Origin: JAIRNF01 sp031551125
Lineage (GTDB): Bacteria > Bacteroidota > Bacteroidia > Bacteroidales > UBA932
Direction of reading: 5' to 3'
Length of the DNA: 64,000 bases
Assembly: GCA_031551125.1 (NCBI GenBank)
Contig: JAVBOB010000015.1
Span: 1-64,000, forward strand
Position numbers and translations under genes: made by a program. Position 1 is the first letter of the stretch. Each line of letters starts with the position of its first letter. Shown piece by piece: positions 7,620 to 14,807 of the stretch. Below the pieces are notes generated by a model. The model saw nothing but the letters and a program-made list of their open reading frames with translations. It was not told where the DNA came from and did not search any database.

Positions 7620-9960
7620 ATTGTTTTACGGGTTTCAAATCGATGGTTTGAAGTAAAATTTCCTTCAAAGAAATCAGGTCGGAGAGTGAATTTACGCCAA
7701 GCGGAATTAATATATCAGCTAATTCGTTTTGGCATTCTATGAAATCATTCTCTTGTATATCAACAAATAAAATGCTTTTTATAAGTTTTTCAATCAGTTG
7801 ATTCATTTTCTTAGATCCATTGATACTCATCAACTTTTTAGTGCAAATAACTTTATAATACGCTGACGGAATATCAAATCCTAAATAGGTCATCACTGCT
7901 TTTTGGTGTCTTCTGCTACGGGGTAAAATCATTGCATCAGATAAATCGCACCATTTCTTAAAAGTATATAATGATATACGGTCATTAGGTATTGCCCGAA
8001 AGACCTCTTCGTATATTTGTTCTACGCTTGACGAACTTACTTCGCGCTTTAATAAAATCTTCCACAGTTCAGCTGTAGAAGACACTTCTTCCTTTGATAG
8101 ATTGTATTTGGAATCTGACCTGATTATATTTTCCGCATTATTATTTTCATCAATAGCCTTTGATACTAATACTTTAACATCATCTGAAATTTCATCCAGC
8201 AATTGAATTGAAATATTATCAATTTCTAAAATGTCTTTTATTTCGGCAATAGCCAAAATGTCTCCCGTTCGGTAAATTATATTTGTAGATAATGGTAATT
8301 CTTTATATCTGGCAGAATCCTGAAAATAAACCTTACATTTTTCTGTTTGGTATGAATAAGCATCATTCTCCTCATCTTCTTCTATAAAATCCTTTGGCGA
8401 AGAAAATTGTGGTCGCTTTAAATTAATGAGTTTCCAACCTAAAATATTTTCTCTTAACTTTGAATACAATGCCCCATTTAACTTTTGTTCATACCAATAG
8501 CAGTCCCATTCATAAAATGAAATGTGAGTTAAAGAATTAATAATCTCCAAAGCACTTTGGTTTTTGTTCAAGCAAAGAGAATCAAAAGAATTTGGGTATT
8601 TTGAAAAAGAAGAATTTGGCGATTTATATTTCATTATAATAACCTTCTCTTCAGAAACACCATTAGCAAACGAGCCTTTGACTTTTTTGTATTGGATGTC
8701 GTCGGGTTTGTAAAATTTCACGTTTCTATCTCTATCCCCAAATAAGACAACAAAAGATTTCTTGATATTAGCGGGAATATCACGGTCAACTACAAAGGCT
8801 ATTTTTTTACTATCCCCAATAAACTTCTGAATTGTTGGAATAATACTAATTTGCCACACTTGACTAAGTAACCCATAGAAACCGCTACACATTTCGTGTT
8901 TGAAATCAGTAATCTCTTTTTTAATTACAGCCGAAAACTCTTTTTGCAACTGTTCATTATGGCATAAAGACAAGAGATTGCGAGTTTTTACATTAAACGG
9001 AATATCCTCAAGGAATATTTCCATCTCATCTGTGAAAATTGCTCTTTCTGACGAATCAATAACTTGACGTAGAAATTTGCTACTCCGTGAAAAAATATAG
9101 TCAGATTCACCTTGTGTAAAGGTTATGAAATTTGAGAAATCATCATATTTGGTGATGCTCTTTTGGCAATAAATCGAAATGTGCTTTTTCTTGATGGATT
9201 CTATAATTTGATTTAACCGAAATGGTTGTTTCGAAAAAGAAAAAACAAAACAACGTTTAATACCAATACCGTACCGATTTAGCCGCTCAAGCTGTTTGAT
9301 ACAATATGAAGAAGATATTGCGTTTTGAGCATGGAAAACAAATACATTATCAATTGCCAATTGTATGCTATTGTCTCGTATGTTTTTTTCTAAGTCATAC
9401 GCGCTAGTATTAGCATCAACACAAAGATTATAGTGATTATTAGTGATTGTACTTCCGTTGTAGTGATTTATCCAAGGATTTTTGTTCTCTCGGCTCACTA
9501 ACATATCAGTCTCCTTGTGTATAACTAGGTTTTTAACACCTGCACTTTGAGGTATATTTTGATTTTTAAGTATAGAACGGACTTTTTTAAAATAACGATT
9601 TCGCTCAATTTGTTTTTTAATAGCTTCATTATTTTCGTCTGTCCCATAAACTATTTTTGATGTTTCTTCTTTGAAACGCTTTATGGTCGTATCATCATGA
9701 AGTAACGCCATTTTGTGAATGAGAAATCTAAAAAACAATTCTCTTGCCCAAGGCTCACAAGCTGGTATATGGATTATATGATAATTTATTTCATTATTTA
9801 TGTGTGGCAAAGACAAGCAATGATTAACTATGTTGTTCATTAAGTTTAGAAAACGTTTTCCATCTTCTTTTTTCTTATGAAACATAGTTTCAAGAATAGG
9901 GCTGAATTCTTCGGATTCAGAATCTGCAAATGATTTAAAATATTCTGTCAAAGTTTTCAT
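7600..9960 (-). CDS. large protein of a DISARM-like operon, possibly DrmE-like
   Basis: 786 residues, no signal peptide or membrane segment. I see no recognised nuclease, methyltransferase or P-loop motif. The N-terminal quarter has a conserved-looking stretch, IHIPACEPWARELFFRF (about residue 65). The C-terminal part carries a basic helical segment, RISLYTFKKWCDL then RSRRHQKAVMTYLGF (about 655-690), that looks DNA-binding. Class 2 DISARM loci encode DrmE, of similar size and unknown function, next to drmA, so position and size suggest a DrmE-like protein; I could not verify this by alignment. The gene overlaps drmA by 20 bp and starts 12 bp after the radical SAM stop codon, so it belongs to the same operon. 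It is not DrmC: no phospholipase D HxKxxxxD motif is present. Confidence 0.5.
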   Translation of the reverse strand: MKTLTEYFKSFADSESEEFSPILETMFHKKKEDGKRFLNLMNNIVNHCLSLPHINNEINYHIIHIPACEPWARELFFRFLIHKMALLHDDTTIKRFKEETSKIVYGTDENNEAIKKQIERNRYFKKVRSILKNQNIPQSAGVKNLVIHKETDMLVSRENKNPWINHYNGSTITNNHYNLCVDANTSAYDLEKNIRDNSIQLAIDNVFVFHAQNAISSSYCIKQLERLNRYGIGIKRCFVFSFSKQPFRLNQIIESIKKKHISIYCQKSITKYDDFSNFITFTQGESDYIFSRSSKFLRQVIDSSERAIFTDEMEIFLEDIPFNVKTRNLLSLCHNEQLQKEFSAVIKKEITDFKHEMCSGFYGLLSQVWQISIIPTIQKFIGDSKKIAFVVDRDIPANIKKSFVVLFGDRDRNVKFYKPDDIQYKKVKGSFANGVSEEKVIIMKYKSPNSSFSKYPNSFDSLCLNKNQSALEIINSLTHISFYEWDCYWYEQKLNGALYSKLRENILGWKLINLKRPQFSSPKDFIEEDEENDAYSYQTEKCKVYFQDSARYKELPLSTNIIYRTGDILAIAEIKDILEIDNISIQLLDEISDDVKVLVSKAIDENNNAENIIRSDSKYNLSKEEVSSTAELWKILLKREVSSSSVEQIYEEVFRAIPNDRISLYTFKKWCDLSDAMILPRSRRHQKAVMTYLGFDIPSAYYKVICTKKLMSINGSKKMNQLIEKLIKSILFVDIQENDFIECQNELADILIPLGVNSLSDLISLKEILLQTIDLKPVKQFDYDKQ

Positions 9961-9972
9961 GCCTAATTTATA

Positions 9973-11226
9973 TTAGTTTTCCCACAAACGTGGGTCAACC
10001 ATTGTTTCATATTTCATATTGAAATAATAATCAAGGGTTGATTTATATTTTCCTTTAGCATATTTTTTCATAAATGCTTTATATGTTTTTAGCGACATAC
10101 ATTCATTGTCTGTCTTTGTCCAGTATTGATTTCTATCAATAAATTCTTTGAAAGACATTTTTTTATAGAATTGTGGTTGATTACACCAACGTGCTATCTG
10201 GACATATATATTATTTAGAGGGTGGGTCTTATGATTTTTATGGCGCATAATATAACCTAAACAACCAAATTTCATTAACATCTCAATTCGTTCAAATACA
10301 TCAAGAATATCATCTATTAATGATTGGTCATCTGATATTGTATAACCGCAGAATAAGTATAATTTGGTTGTCTTTTTTGTGTGTTGTTTCCACATTTTCA
10401 ATTTTCTACTAATAACCTCTTTATCTTTTAATTGGTCAAAAGCAAAAATAAAATCGCCATGATATTTCGATTTTGAAAGCATTTGAGCTTTTTCTTCGTT
10501 TAATAATCGAATATCCAACCCTTGTCTAAATTGAAAAGGCATGTTAGTGGCTTGTAGTTCCAATAATAAAGACTTCCAATTTTTTGAGGCCAAAAAATTA
10601 TCATCCCATAAATAAATCATAGGGCGACTTTTATCAACAAAATCAGATAGATTAGAATAATTATAAACGAAATCAATATTTTTATTTACACAAAATGGAC
10701 ATTTTCGGATACACCCACGAGTAAGAAAGCCAATAGAATAAGACTGATAGTCTTTGAAATACTGAGGAGGTTTTCCATTGTTAATTTCGTTTGTAATATA
10801 TTTATCGTAAAGAGTATAATCAGGCATTTGATGTGCCATGTTAAAATCGGGCAAATTGGGGTCTGTTTCGAGGCTTATCATGTCTTCATTTTGCAGTTGA
10901 ATAAATCTCTCAAGATTTTCTTCCTCTGCATAATAGCCAGTTCCTCCTTTTCTGATTTTTCTTGGATCTATATTTTTTTTATTTAGAAATGCAGGTTCTT
11001 TGGAAAAAGTAAATACCTTCGAGACATAGATGCTTGAGTATTTTTTTAGGTTCTCATTTTCATTGAAAATAAATTTATAAGGGATATTATGGTCGCGTAG
11101 ATAACCAGCAATCTTCATTAGCACAAGGTTTGGATGCCTTGTGCCATTGTCCAATAAATCGGCATCAACAATACCAAATAATTGTTTTTTTTCTTTGGTT
11201 GATATGTTATTTATTTTCGTCATCAA
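9973..11226 (-). CDS. radical SAM protein with N-terminal Rossmann-like domain, in a DISARM-like operon
   Basis: 417 residues. The radical SAM cluster motif is CIRKCPFC (CxxxCxxC, about residues 170-177), preceded by GFLTRG and followed by a TIM-barrel-type segment (YLWDDNFLAS, then FRQGLDIRLL) typical of MiaB/Elp3-like and B12-type radical SAM enzymes. The N-terminus (DADLLDNGTRHPNLVLMKIAGYL) resembles the cobalamin-binding-like Rossmann domain found in a family of uncharacterised radical SAM proteins. The substrate is unknown. It does not look like a prokaryotic viperin. The gene leads into the 786-aa gene with a 12-bp gap and follows the XRE gene by 87 bp on the same strand, so it seems part of the defence operon. 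I know of no DISARM component of this type. Enzyme class is certain, role is open. Confidence 0.85.
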   Translation of the reverse strand: MMTKINNISTKEKKQLFGIVDADLLDNGTRHPNLVLMKIAGYLRDHNIPYKFIFNENENLKKYSSIYVSKVFTFSKEPAFLNKKNIDPRKIRKGGTGYYAEEENLERFIQLQNEDMISLETDPNLPDFNMAHQMPDYTLYDKYITNEINNGKPPQYFKDYQSYSIGFLTRGCIRKCPFCVNKNIDFVYNYSNLSDFVDKSRPMIYLWDDNFLASKNWKSLLLELQATNMPFQFRQGLDIRLLNEEKAQMLSKSKYHGDFIFAFDQLKDKEVISRKLKMWKQHTKKTTKLYLFCGYTISDDQSLIDDILDVFERIEMLMKFGCLGYIMRHKNHKTHPLNNIYVQIARWCNQPQFYKKMSFKEFIDRNQYWTKTDNECMSLKTYKAFMKKYAKGKYKSTLDYYFNMKYETMVDPRLWEN

Positions 11227-11313
11227 CAGTCCTTTTTCAATTTACTTATCTCACTCCAATAGAACACCTTAATGATGTTATGACATGAAATAAGTTAATA
11301 GATTGATTATAAA

Positions 11314-11517
11314 TCATTTTTTCTTCTGTTCAACAATTAAATCCTTTACACTAACCTGCAAAATTTCCGCAATCCGGTTGAGAATTTCCAAGCTCGGTTG
11401 CTTTCGGTTACAAGCATAAGCGTTGACCATTTTAAAACTTTTTCCAAGTTGTTCGGCCAGCCATACTTGCGTTAATCCTTTCTCCTGCAACGCTTCCTTA
11501 ATTCGATTCATTTTCAT
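11314..11517 (-). CDS. XRE-family transcriptional regulator
   Basis: 67 residues forming a single Cro/C1-type helix-turn-helix (LTQVWLAEQLGKSFKMVNAY, about residues 15-34, then NRKQPSLEILNRIAEIL) with a basic tail. Small proteins of this kind act as controllers of restriction and defence operons in Bacteroidota. It is the first gene of the minus-strand run and lies 87 bp before the radical SAM gene, so autoregulation of the whole operon is a fair inference. A TATCTTTG -7 box lies 20-27 bp upstream of its ATG. Confidence 0.85.
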   Translation of the reverse strand: MKMNRIKEALQEKGLTQVWLAEQLGKSFKMVNAYACNRKQPSLEILNRIAEILQVSVKDLIVEQKKK

Positions 11518-11536
11518 CGGATTGTCATTTTACTTG

Positions 11537-11544
11537 CAAAGATA
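11537..11544 (-). promoter_or_regulatory. probable promoter -7 box of the XRE/defence operon
   Basis: Read on the minus strand this is TATCTTTG, a perfect match to the Bacteroidota TAnnTTTG box. It lies 20 bp before the XRE start codon at 11517. The -33 element is weak (TTTA at a 22-bp spacing), as may be expected for a regulated promoter. Confidence 0.55.
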
Positions 11545-11694
11545 GGAAATTTTAGGGGATACTGTCTAAAATTCACTTCCTTTTTTAGCTTTTAATTATC
11601 TATCTCCGCTTGTATCTGTCTTATTTCGATGCTCTGTTTAAGACAAAACTTGTTTAGTTTCAGCCTCGGAACAACATTTGCAAAAAATAATTGT

Positions 11695-11734
11695 TATATT
11701 TGTAAACAAATCTGTTGACAATTTTGTATCTTTG
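11695..11734 (+). promoter_or_regulatory. promoter boxes and possible operator of the AbiE-like pair
   Basis: Two matches to the TAnnTTTG box lie in tandem: TATATTTG (11695-11702) and TATCTTTG (11727-11734). The first overlaps a small palindrome, ATTTGT-AA-ACAAAT (11698-11711), a plausible operator for the HTH antitoxin. The second box is only 4 bp from the ATG at 11739, so a transcript from it would be nearly leaderless. Confidence 0.45.
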
Positions 11735-11738
11735 CATC

Positions 11739-12293
11739 ATGAATAGTGTTGGACAATATATCGATTCCCTTATCAAAGAGGGCGGGCACAAGCAATCAGA
11801 CATTGCGAGAGCAATTGGCGTACAACGTCAACTGCTCAGCTATATCATTGCCGGACGGCGTGAATTGTCCATGCCGCTGGCTCTGAAATTGGAATCGTTT
11901 TTCAACTTGCCCGAGGGGAAACTCCTCAAAATGCAGGCGGAAAACAGTATTCACAACTATAAACATCAACTCAAAAATGAATTGGCAGAGCAGTTGCTTA
12001 AAGCCAACGCCTTTTGGTCTTATGCGAACGTATCAGCAGAGAAAATTCCCGCTGATGAGTTAATCGAAAAGGCATTCATATATCTCGACTTAAAGGATAT
12101 AGCTAAACTATTTGAACTTTACACAAGGGATTATATCCGAAAAATTTGGCGGGAGAAGATGGCTGTTCAGGGCGACTATCTTTTCAATCTCAATGTAATG
12201 ATTGCCCTTTACTATTTTGATATCAGGCAACCTGAAAAATACCTCAAACGAGTGGAGCGTGAACATCTAAAACATATATTGGAATATGCGTAA
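11739..12293 (+). CDS. HTH-type antitoxin of an AbiE-like toxin-antitoxin pair
   Basis: 184 residues from the ATG at 11739; an in-frame TTG at 11715 is rejected because a promoter -7 box lies between the two. The N-terminus is an XRE/HigA-like helix-turn-helix (KQSDIARAIGVQRQLLSYIIAG, then RELSMPLALKLESFF). The remaining 110 residues are mainly helical, with no motif I can name. The stop codon region overlaps the start of the nucleotidyltransferase gene by 8 bp, the tight coupling usual for antitoxin-toxin pairs. It probably represses its own promoter through the palindrome at 11698-11711 and neutralises the partner. The family is inferred from partner and layout. Confidence 0.75.
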   Translation: MNSVGQYIDSLIKEGGHKQSDIARAIGVQRQLLSYIIAGRRELSMPLALKLESFFNLPEGKLLKMQAENSIHNYKHQLKNELAEQLLKANAFWSYANVSAEKIPADELIEKAFIYLDLKDIAKLFELYTRDYIRKIWREKMAVQGDYLFNLNVMIALYYFDIRQPEKYLKRVEREHLKHILEYA

Positions 12294-12942
12294 AGGTTTG
12301 ACAGAGAAAATAGACATCATTATCGAGAAGGTGGCAACCATGCAAAGTATCAAGCCCTATATCTTAGCTGGAGGAACTGCGCTTGCCATGCAGATCGGAC
12401 ATCGCAAAAGCGAAGATTTGGATTTTATGATGTGGCGCATGTCAAAAACAGAAAAGCCTGAAGTCGATTGGACTGCCATCGAAAAAGAGTTTATAGAGAA
12501 AATCGGCGAGGTGGATAGTTTTAATATGCTTGGTTTCGACCAAGTGGAGTTTGTTGTGTCGGGTGTTAAATTTTCATTTTACGTAAGCAATAATTATTGC
12601 CCCGTATCGGAACCTGTTCCGTATCTCGGAAATATTCGTCTTGCGGATATCTACTCGATTATGGCAATGAAGATGGAAGTGATGCTTCGTAGAATGAAGA
12701 TGAGGGACTACTACGATATTTATGCGATTCTGAAAGAGGGGTATGATATTTCAAAAGGGATTGATGCAGCATTGAAATACTCGCAACATAAGTTAAATAC
12801 CAAAAATATTGTGATGATGCTATTGTCAGACCGATTTATGTCGGATGAAAATTTCGAGCAACTCGAACCGAAATACAAAGTATCGAAAGAGGAGATTCGC
12901 GACTATATTCTTCAAAAGCTGAAGAACGCAGCATTGGCATGA
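12286..12942 (+). CDS. AbiEii/AbiGii-type nucleotidyltransferase toxin
   Basis: 218 residues. The core motif YILAGGTALAMQIGHR followed by KSEDLDFMMW (about residues 25-48) is the GG-x(n)-DxD nucleotidyltransferase signature of the AbiEii/MenT class; Asp44 and Asp46 are the likely metal ligands. Later MAMKMEVMLRRMKMRDYYDIYAI holds the conserved K...RxKxRDxxD helix of this family. Such toxins transfer nucleotides to tRNA or other targets and stop growth on phage infection. It overlaps the antitoxin gene by 8 bp and stands divergent from the DISARM-like operon, at the right end of the defence island. Full length for the family. Confidence 0.85.
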   Translation: MRKGLTEKIDIIIEKVATMQSIKPYILAGGTALAMQIGHRKSEDLDFMMWRMSKTEKPEVDWTAIEKEFIEKIGEVDSFNMLGFDQVEFVVSGVKFSFYVSNNYCPVSEPVPYLGNIRLADIYSIMAMKMEVMLRRMKMRDYYDIYAILKEGYDISKGIDAALKYSQHKLNTKNIVMMLLSDRFMSDENFEQLEPKYKVSKEEIRDYILQKLKNAALA

Positions 12943-12982
12943 TTTTTTTGTTTCATCGCTTCGGTGAAATGCAAAATTTTGC

Positions 12983-12990
12983 TACCTTTA
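12983..12990 (+). promoter_or_regulatory. possible promoter -7 box in the island border
   Basis: TACCTTTA differs from TAnnTTTG at the last base. With the terminator at 13143-13172 it would frame a transcript of about 170 nt without an ORF. No clear -33 element is visible, so support is modest. Confidence 0.3.
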
Positions 12991-13105
12991 CACAGTAATT
13001 AAACCAACAAAGTAGAGTTCAGCGAAGCTGTGCAAAGTGGACGACTGAAATGGGTGGGACTTTTACGTAAACGAGCAAATAAAATCTTAGTATATTGTGT
13101 GTTAT

Positions 13106-13133
13106 CCGAATCGTTCGATTCTTGGTGACACCA
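13106..13133 (+). other. tRNA-like 3' end (T-arm plus acceptor strand), possible attachment-site remnant
   Basis: CCGA-atc-G, then a T-loop TTCGATT (13114-13120), then CTTGG, then TGACACC and A. If the three bases ATC are taken as an insertion, the T-stem CCGAG/CTTGG pairs completely. No D-arm or anticodon arm can be folded upstream, so this is not a working tRNA. Fragments of tRNA 3' ends commonly mark where integrative elements have recombined, and this one lies between the defence island and the conserved gene miaA, just before a terminator. Suggestive only. Confidence 0.3.
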
Positions 13134-13142
13134 CTTGAAAAT

Positions 13143-13172
13143 AAAGTCCCGAGTATTTACTTGGGACTTTTT
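13143..13172 (+). terminator. rho-independent terminator at the island border
   Basis: Stem AAAGTCCC (13143-13150) pairs with GGGACTTT (13163-13170) around a 12-nt loop and runs into a T tract. It lies 10 bp beyond the tRNA-like 3' end, the usual place for a tRNA terminator. Confidence 0.7.
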
Positions 13173-13213
13173 ATTTACCAATATTGCTCTTTTTCTTTTA
13201 CTTACGCAAGCTT

Positions 13214-13246
13214 GTTGAGAGGGTTTTCAAATTATCTGTAGCTTTG
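13214..13246 (+). promoter_or_regulatory. miaA promoter
   Basis: A -33-like GTTG (13214-13217) and a -7 box TAGCTTTG (13239-13246) are 21 bp apart, close to the TTTG-N19-TAnnTTTG pattern of Bacteroidota. The start codon follows 19 bp after the box. Confidence 0.5.
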
Positions 13247-13264
13247 TAGAGCGAAATTTTATAT

Positions 13265-14179
13265 ATGCCTGATTATAAACTTATAACAATACTAGGCCCG
13301 ACTGCTGTAGGTAAAACTGCTGTGGCTGCTAATTTGGCGCTTCAGCTGAATGGTGAGATTATATCGGCGGACTCCCGTCAGGTATATCGGGGCATGAGCA
13401 TTGGAACGGGAAAAGATTTAAGCGATTATACCATAAACGGCGTAGCCGTTCCTTACCATTTGATAGACATTGTTGATGCGGGTTATAAGTATAACGTGTT
13501 TGAGTACCAGCATGATTTCAATACAGCCTATAACGATATCCGTTTTCGCAACCGTACACCAATTCTTTGTGGGGGAACGGGAATGTATGTTGAGGCTGTA
13601 GTAAACGGTTACCGGTTGGAGGAAGTTCCTCCGAACATGGAGCTGAGGGATGAGCTGGAAGTGAAGGCTGATGATGAGCTGGAGGAAATTCTAAAGTCGC
13701 TAAAAACGGTACACAACAAAACGGATTTTGATACACGTAAGCGTGCTATACGTGCTATAGAAATAGAGATGTACTACAAAGAGCACCCTCGAAAATCGGT
13801 CGATTACCCTTCAATCAGCTGTTGCCATATTGGTATAGCCGTTGATGTTGAGGAGCGACGAAGACGCATAACGCAGCGGCTGCATCAGCGGTTGCAGGAA
13901 GGAATGGTTGATGAGGTTCGTACACTTTTAAATAGCGGCTTATCCTCGGACGACCTTTGCTACTATGGACTGGAGTACAAGTTTATTACACTTTATTTGA
14001 CAGGAGAGTTGGAGTATAATGAGATGGTGGAGAAGCTGAATGTTGCTATTCACCAGTTTGCAAAACGCCAAATGACTTGGTTCAGAGGTATGGAGCGAAA
14101 AGGTGCAACAATTCATTGGGTTGACGGGCTACTCCCAATGGCGGAAAAGTTGGAGCAGATAAAAACCATTCTCGGGTAA
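13265..14179 (+). CDS. miaA: tRNA dimethylallyltransferase
   Basis: 304 residues, normal length. MiaA transfers a dimethylallyl group to N6 of A37 in tRNAs reading UNN codons. The P-loop GPTAVGKT is at residues 11-18, followed by the family motif SADSRQVYRGM (34-44) and the catalytic Asp36 within it. LCGGTGMYVEA, RRAI-type (TRKRAIRAIE) and QFAKRQMTWFRG (about 268-279) complete the signature. It is a single gene with its own promoter, and the first clearly chromosomal gene to the right of the defence island. No oddities seen. Confidence 0.97.
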   Translation: MPDYKLITILGPTAVGKTAVAANLALQLNGEIISADSRQVYRGMSIGTGKDLSDYTINGVAVPYHLIDIVDAGYKYNVFEYQHDFNTAYNDIRFRNRTPILCGGTGMYVEAVVNGYRLEEVPPNMELRDELEVKADDELEEILKSLKTVHNKTDFDTRKRAIRAIEIEMYYKEHPRKSVDYPSISCCHIGIAVDVEERRRRITQRLHQRLQEGMVDEVRTLLNSGLSSDDLCYYGLEYKFITLYLTGELEYNEMVEKLNVAIHQFAKRQMTWFRGMERKGATIHWVDGLLPMAEKLEQIKTILG

Positions 14180-14280
14180 CACTTGCGGCTATCCTATAAA
14201 TAGCCCTCTTGTTGAGCGGCATTTGCAATGCTGCTTGGAATATATCCGAATTTGTAATTCGGATTGTACCATAATAAAAT

Positions 14281-14576
14281 TAGACTTCTTCGGAAAATAC
14301 CTAAATACACGTTTTTTGTTTCCTACCCGCTATTACAAGCAACCCAACGGGGTTGAACAACAATAACCCCGTATGCAATGCGGGGCAGTTTGGCAGAAGT
14401 TAAGGTTGTGCAGGAAGCACCATCCTTCTTTAGAAAAAAGCTAGTGCTCCCTGCGCAACCGAACTCACCCGCTTATACCGTGGGTGTAAACCCCCGGTTA
14501 TTTATTCAGCCCCATTCGAGGCTGCCGTTACTTCTAATCCATGTTATTTGTAAAAGGTATTTTTCGAAGAAGTCTA
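14281..14576 (+). repeat. hairpin-rich dispersed element with terminal inverted repeats, copy A
   Basis: 296 bp. The ends TAGACTTCTTCGGAAAATACC (14281) and its inverted copy at 14555-14576 differ at one base in 22. Inside are hairpins: CAACCCAACGGGGTTG, ACCCCGTATGCAATGCGGGG, a long arm GTTGTGCAGGAAGCACCATC / GTGCTCCCTGCGCAAC, and ACCGTGGG.../CCCCCGGT. The same parts recur inverted in copy B (16625-16932) and shortened in copy C (22627-22772). Open frames inside it are incidental. Together with the hairpin at 14578-14610 it accounts for most of the gap between miaA and the phosphate symporter. Confidence 0.75.
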
Positions 14577-14577
14577 A

Positions 14578-14610
14578 TGAACCACAGATAATATAATTAT
14601 CTGTGGTTCA
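14578..14610 (+). terminator. 15-bp perfect hairpin, probable terminator
   Basis: TGAACCACAGATAAT (14578-14592) pairs perfectly with 14596-14610 around a 3-nt loop, followed by TTCTATTG. It directly abuts the right end of repeat copy A. The short T-rich tail makes it a fair, not strong, terminator; it could also act in the minus direction. Confidence 0.5.
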
Positions 14611-14671
14611 TTCTATTGTAATATGTTGAAGAGTGGAACAGCGTGATTTAACCTAAACTTAATGTTGCTTT

Positions 14672-14702
14672 CTTGTATGGGGGTATGTTCGGTGTACCTT
14701 TG
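14672..14702 (+). promoter_or_regulatory. promoter of the Na/phosphate symporter gene
   Basis: CTTG (14672-14675) and TACCTTTG (14695-14702) are separated by exactly 19 bp, matching the Bacteroidota consensus. The start codon lies about 105 bp downstream, giving a leader of about 100 nt. Confidence 0.6.
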
Positions 14703-14807
14703 TGCTAGGTTTTCTTCTATATTTTAGTTCATAATATTCAGATAACCAAAATACCATACACCTTTCGGTAAACAATAAAAAACCAAAACTAAATTATCTA
14801 AACATCA

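Noticed and set aside
7600..9960. DrmC (phospholipase D) identity for the 786-aa protein
   Set aside because: No HxKxxxxD motif; size also much larger than DrmC.
9973..11226. Prokaryotic viperin
   Set aside because: The sequence around the cluster motif and the N-terminal Rossmann-like domain do not fit viperins, and no nucleotide kinase gene is next to it.
13053..13133. Complete tRNA gene
   Set aside because: Only the T-arm and acceptor strand can be found; the 5' acceptor candidate GGTGGGA mismatches at two positions and no D-arm or anticodon arm folds.
12999..13181. Minus-strand ORF of 60 aa at the island border
   Set aside because: It runs through the tRNA-like 3' end and the terminator; such antisense reads of tRNA sequence give typical false proteins.
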